Part shown: positions 11,087 through 12,351 of the stretch, in pieces
Layout of the letters: each line of letters starts with the position of its first letter
Position numbering within the stretch: position 1 is the stretch's first letter
Assembly: GCA_002690445.1 (NCBI GenBank)
Contig: NZER01000414.1
Coordinates: 1-12,351 of the forward strand
DNA: 12,351 nucleotides
Source of the DNA: Candidatus Pacearchaeota archaeon
Lineage (GTDB): Archaea > Nanoarchaeota > Nanoarchaeia > Pacearchaeales > GW2011-AR1
Reading direction: 5' to 3'
Made by a program: the position numbers and the translations under genes
Notes under the pieces: model-generated
Told to the model about the DNA's origin: nothing
Databases searched by the model: none
What the model saw: only the letters and a program-made list of their open reading frames with translations

Positions 11087-11424
11087 AAATATAAAATGGA
11101 ATACCTAATAGAATAGAAAGAAGGGGGAGAGGAAATAGTAAAATAGAAAAGTAATAGATTATTATTATTATATAGAAAGAACATATAGAAAAACATTAGG
11201 AGTTCATCAACCCCCATTAAAGACAAACAACATAATACAATATCAGACCCCTTCTCTAGTGGAATATTGTAGAAGTGCTGTTGATATGGTATACTGCTGA
11301 CGTTTTATATTCAAGTTTAACGTGCCTGTAATGCGTTTTAAGAAGACTTTAGCCTACTCTTAAGGGTTAGGTAGGGAAAATAAAAAACATCATCAGCATC
11401 ATCACCCTAACAGGAGGGAATGAG
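11087..11424. other. Divergent intergenic region
   Basis: Separates the leftward and rightward gene blocks. It contains a purine-rich run around 11104-11150 including GGGGGAGAGGAAA, a near-direct repeat ATATAGAAAGAACAT / ATATAGAAAAACAT, the plus-strand promoter at 11267-11295 and a CATCATCAGCATCATCACC tract at 11388-11406. If the 265-aa gene is a small terminase, a packaging site could lie here. No gene with a ribosome site is seen before 11425. Confidence 0.5.
11267..11295 (+). promoter_or_regulatory. Plus-strand extended -10 promoter
   Basis: TTGTAG (11267-11272), a 17-base spacer and TATACT (11290-11295) with TGG immediately before it. It would start near 11302 and transcribe the 27-aa and 265-aa genes with a leader of about 120 bases. 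Confidence 0.5.
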
Positions 11425-11508
11425 ATGGAAGTTTTTAGTTTATTGATGGTAGTTATAGGGTTAGTAGCGTTAGGTGTAGTAATAATAAGGCGGATACAAG
11501 GGAGTTGA
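11425..11508 (+). CDS. 27-aa single-span membrane peptide
   Basis: ATG at 11425 preceded by AGGAGGGAATGAG, a near-perfect ribosome site; TGA at 11506. The peptide starts MEVFSLLMVVIGLVALGVVI and ends IRRIQGS: one hydrophobic helix followed by two arginines, predicting the N-terminus outside and the C-terminus in the cytoplasm. It lies six bases before the 265-aa gene, and its last codons (AAGGGAGT) supply that gene's ribosome site, so the two are probably co-translated. It is the plus-strand counterpart of the small membrane peptides at 8877 and 10629. Function is unknown. Confidence 0.6.
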   Translation: MEVFSLLMVVIGLVALGVVIIRRIQGS

Positions 11509-11514
11509 TGTGTT

Positions 11515-12312
11515 ATGGCGAAGACAGCTAAAGCTGGAACGGATGGTTTAGGTGGTAAACGTCGCAGATTCAGTTTCACTATGCGTGAAGACCATTACAG
11601 TTCACTGAGTATGATCTCTGAGAAAGAGAGTATGAGTATAAGTTTATTGATAGACAACTGTTTGGAGCACTATTTGCATGGGAAGTCATTATCAATGGAC
11701 CGCGAGAGTGAACAGGAACGTGCGATAGAGAATATTGACGAGGGTGTGAGTGAACAGTTGATAAACGATACTTATACTGAACTTGAGAGTATATTAGGTA
11801 TGACATGGGTAGAGTTAAAGGAGAAGGAACGTTTAATTTTGGTATACCTATCATTATTTCCGTATGAGGCGAACACTCGGATAGCGGTAATGGCAGAGAC
11901 GGGAGCTGCGCAGGTGAAACGCATGAAGTCGAGTGAGTTAGGTGTACGGATAATCAATCATTTTGGTGATCGTTACTTATGGTCGAGACGACCTGAGCTA
12001 TTACATACGATAGCTAACAAGGTTATAGAGACAACTGATCCGGCTTATGCACAGATAATGGCTAGGTTCTATGGTGACGAGACAGTAAAGAACATTAACA
12101 GTAACAAGAACGTAACCTTATCGTTAACGGGGGAAGCTAATGGAGTATTAACACCAGCGGAAGTAGACCGCCAGATAATGCAGTTAGCGGATTCTGTCAA
12201 CATGACACCTTCGAGATTTACAGCCTTACACGAATCAATGGGACATAATAATGGTAACATGCTTGAACCAGCAGAAATAGTGGATGTTGAAGCGGATGTT
12301 GCGCAAACATAG
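11515..12312 (+). CDS. RHH-domain protein, possible small terminase subunit (265 aa)
   Basis: The N-terminal 55 residues form a ribbon-helix-helix: basic GGKRRRFSFTMRED strand, then helix HYSSLSMISEKES and helix SISLLIDNCLEHYL. The middle (about 90-135) is helical and can be read as a helix-turn-helix (NTRIAVMAETGAAQVKRMKS). A helical part around ELLHTIANKVIETTDPAYAQ and FYGDE follows, then a polar C-terminus with acidic end. Arrangement, size and position (first sizeable gene of the rightward block) resemble phage small terminase subunits, but no diagnostic motif proves this; a transcription regulator is the main alternative. Ribosome site GGGAG precedes ATG at 11515. No terminator follows before the promoter at 12299. 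Confidence 0.55.
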   Translation: MAKTAKAGTDGLGGKRRRFSFTMREDHYSSLSMISEKESMSISLLIDNCLEHYLHGKSLSMDRESEQERAIENIDEGVSEQLINDTYTELESILGMTWVELKEKERLILVYLSLFPYEANTRIAVMAETGAAQVKRMKSSELGVRIINHFGDRYLWSRRPELLHTIANKVIETTDPAYAQIMARFYGDETVKNINSNKNVTLSLTGEANGVLTPAEVDRQIMQLADSVNMTPSRFTALHESMGHNNGNMLEPAEIVDVEADVAQT

Positions 12313-12328
12313 GGTTTTGTGTTATAAT
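12299..12328 (+). promoter_or_regulatory. Plus-strand promoter at the right edge
   Basis: TTGCGC (12299-12304), an 18-base spacer and a perfect TATAAT (12323-12328). It overlaps the stop of the 265-aa gene and would start near 12335. An ATG at 12341 follows with only a weak ribosome site (AGG), so the downstream product, gene or RNA, cannot be judged. Confidence 0.5.
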
Positions 12329-12351
12329 AGGTACGTAAACATGGGCGTTTA

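Noticed and set aside
11461..11483. Plus-strand AGGTGTAGTAATAAT as an eleventh motif copy
   Set aside because: Lies inside the 27-aa peptide codons, differs in the second half and is the only plus-strand case.

Overview
This window looks like part of a tailed-bacteriophage genome, or a prophage or phage-plasmid. It has densely packed, mostly unnamed small genes on one strand, a phage-type replication/repair cassette (SSB, Gp157-like, RadC/JAB, SWIM zinc finger, DUF932, RNase HI), very strong Shine-Dalgarno sites with near-constant spacing (GGAG, six bases, ATG), and a strand switch into a possible packaging gene at the right end. The host cannot be named. Base composition is moderately AT-rich overall and clearly more so at about 10430-11280. 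I saw no tRNA, rRNA, CRISPR array or insertion sequence.

Layout. Bases 1-2892 (minus): a compact operon read right to left, with an unknown 185-aa protein, an unknown 67-aa protein, a SWIM protein, RadC/JAB, Gp157-like, SSB, and an unknown gene cut by the window edge. Bases 2929-3906: a DUF932 gene and a short gap. Bases 3967-4362: one lone plus-strand ORF. Bases 4379-5574 (minus): four overlapping small genes, three with coiled-coil character and one with a C2H2-like finger. Bases 5575-6480: about 900 bases without a conventional gene, but holding repeated motifs, hairpins, a promoter on each strand, tiny ORFs and a short reading frame that shares the RNase H active-site tail. Bases 6481-8169: a 562-aa protein of unknown function. 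Bases 8224-11086: small minus-strand genes, nearly all separately terminated, including RNase HI and hidden single-membrane-span peptides. Bases 11087-12351: a divergent intergenic region, then plus-strand genes (a 27-aa membrane peptide and a 265-aa ribbon-helix-helix protein that may be a small terminase), ending in a promoter.

Regulation appears to follow two schemes. Left of about 8200, gene clusters have few terminators and are preceded by a repeated AGGTGTG(T)TAA element 24-42 bases before the first start codon. Right of that, units have their own rho-independent terminators and, in two cases, TTGAC-type promoters overlapped by palindromes. The repeated element, the unexplained 5575-6480 region and the unlisted tiny membrane proteins are the most novel parts. 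The cassette genes probably serve phage DNA replication and processing: SSB coats single strands, RNase HI removes RNA primers, and the RadC, SWIM, Gp157 and DUF932 proteins have accessory roles that the sequence does not define.
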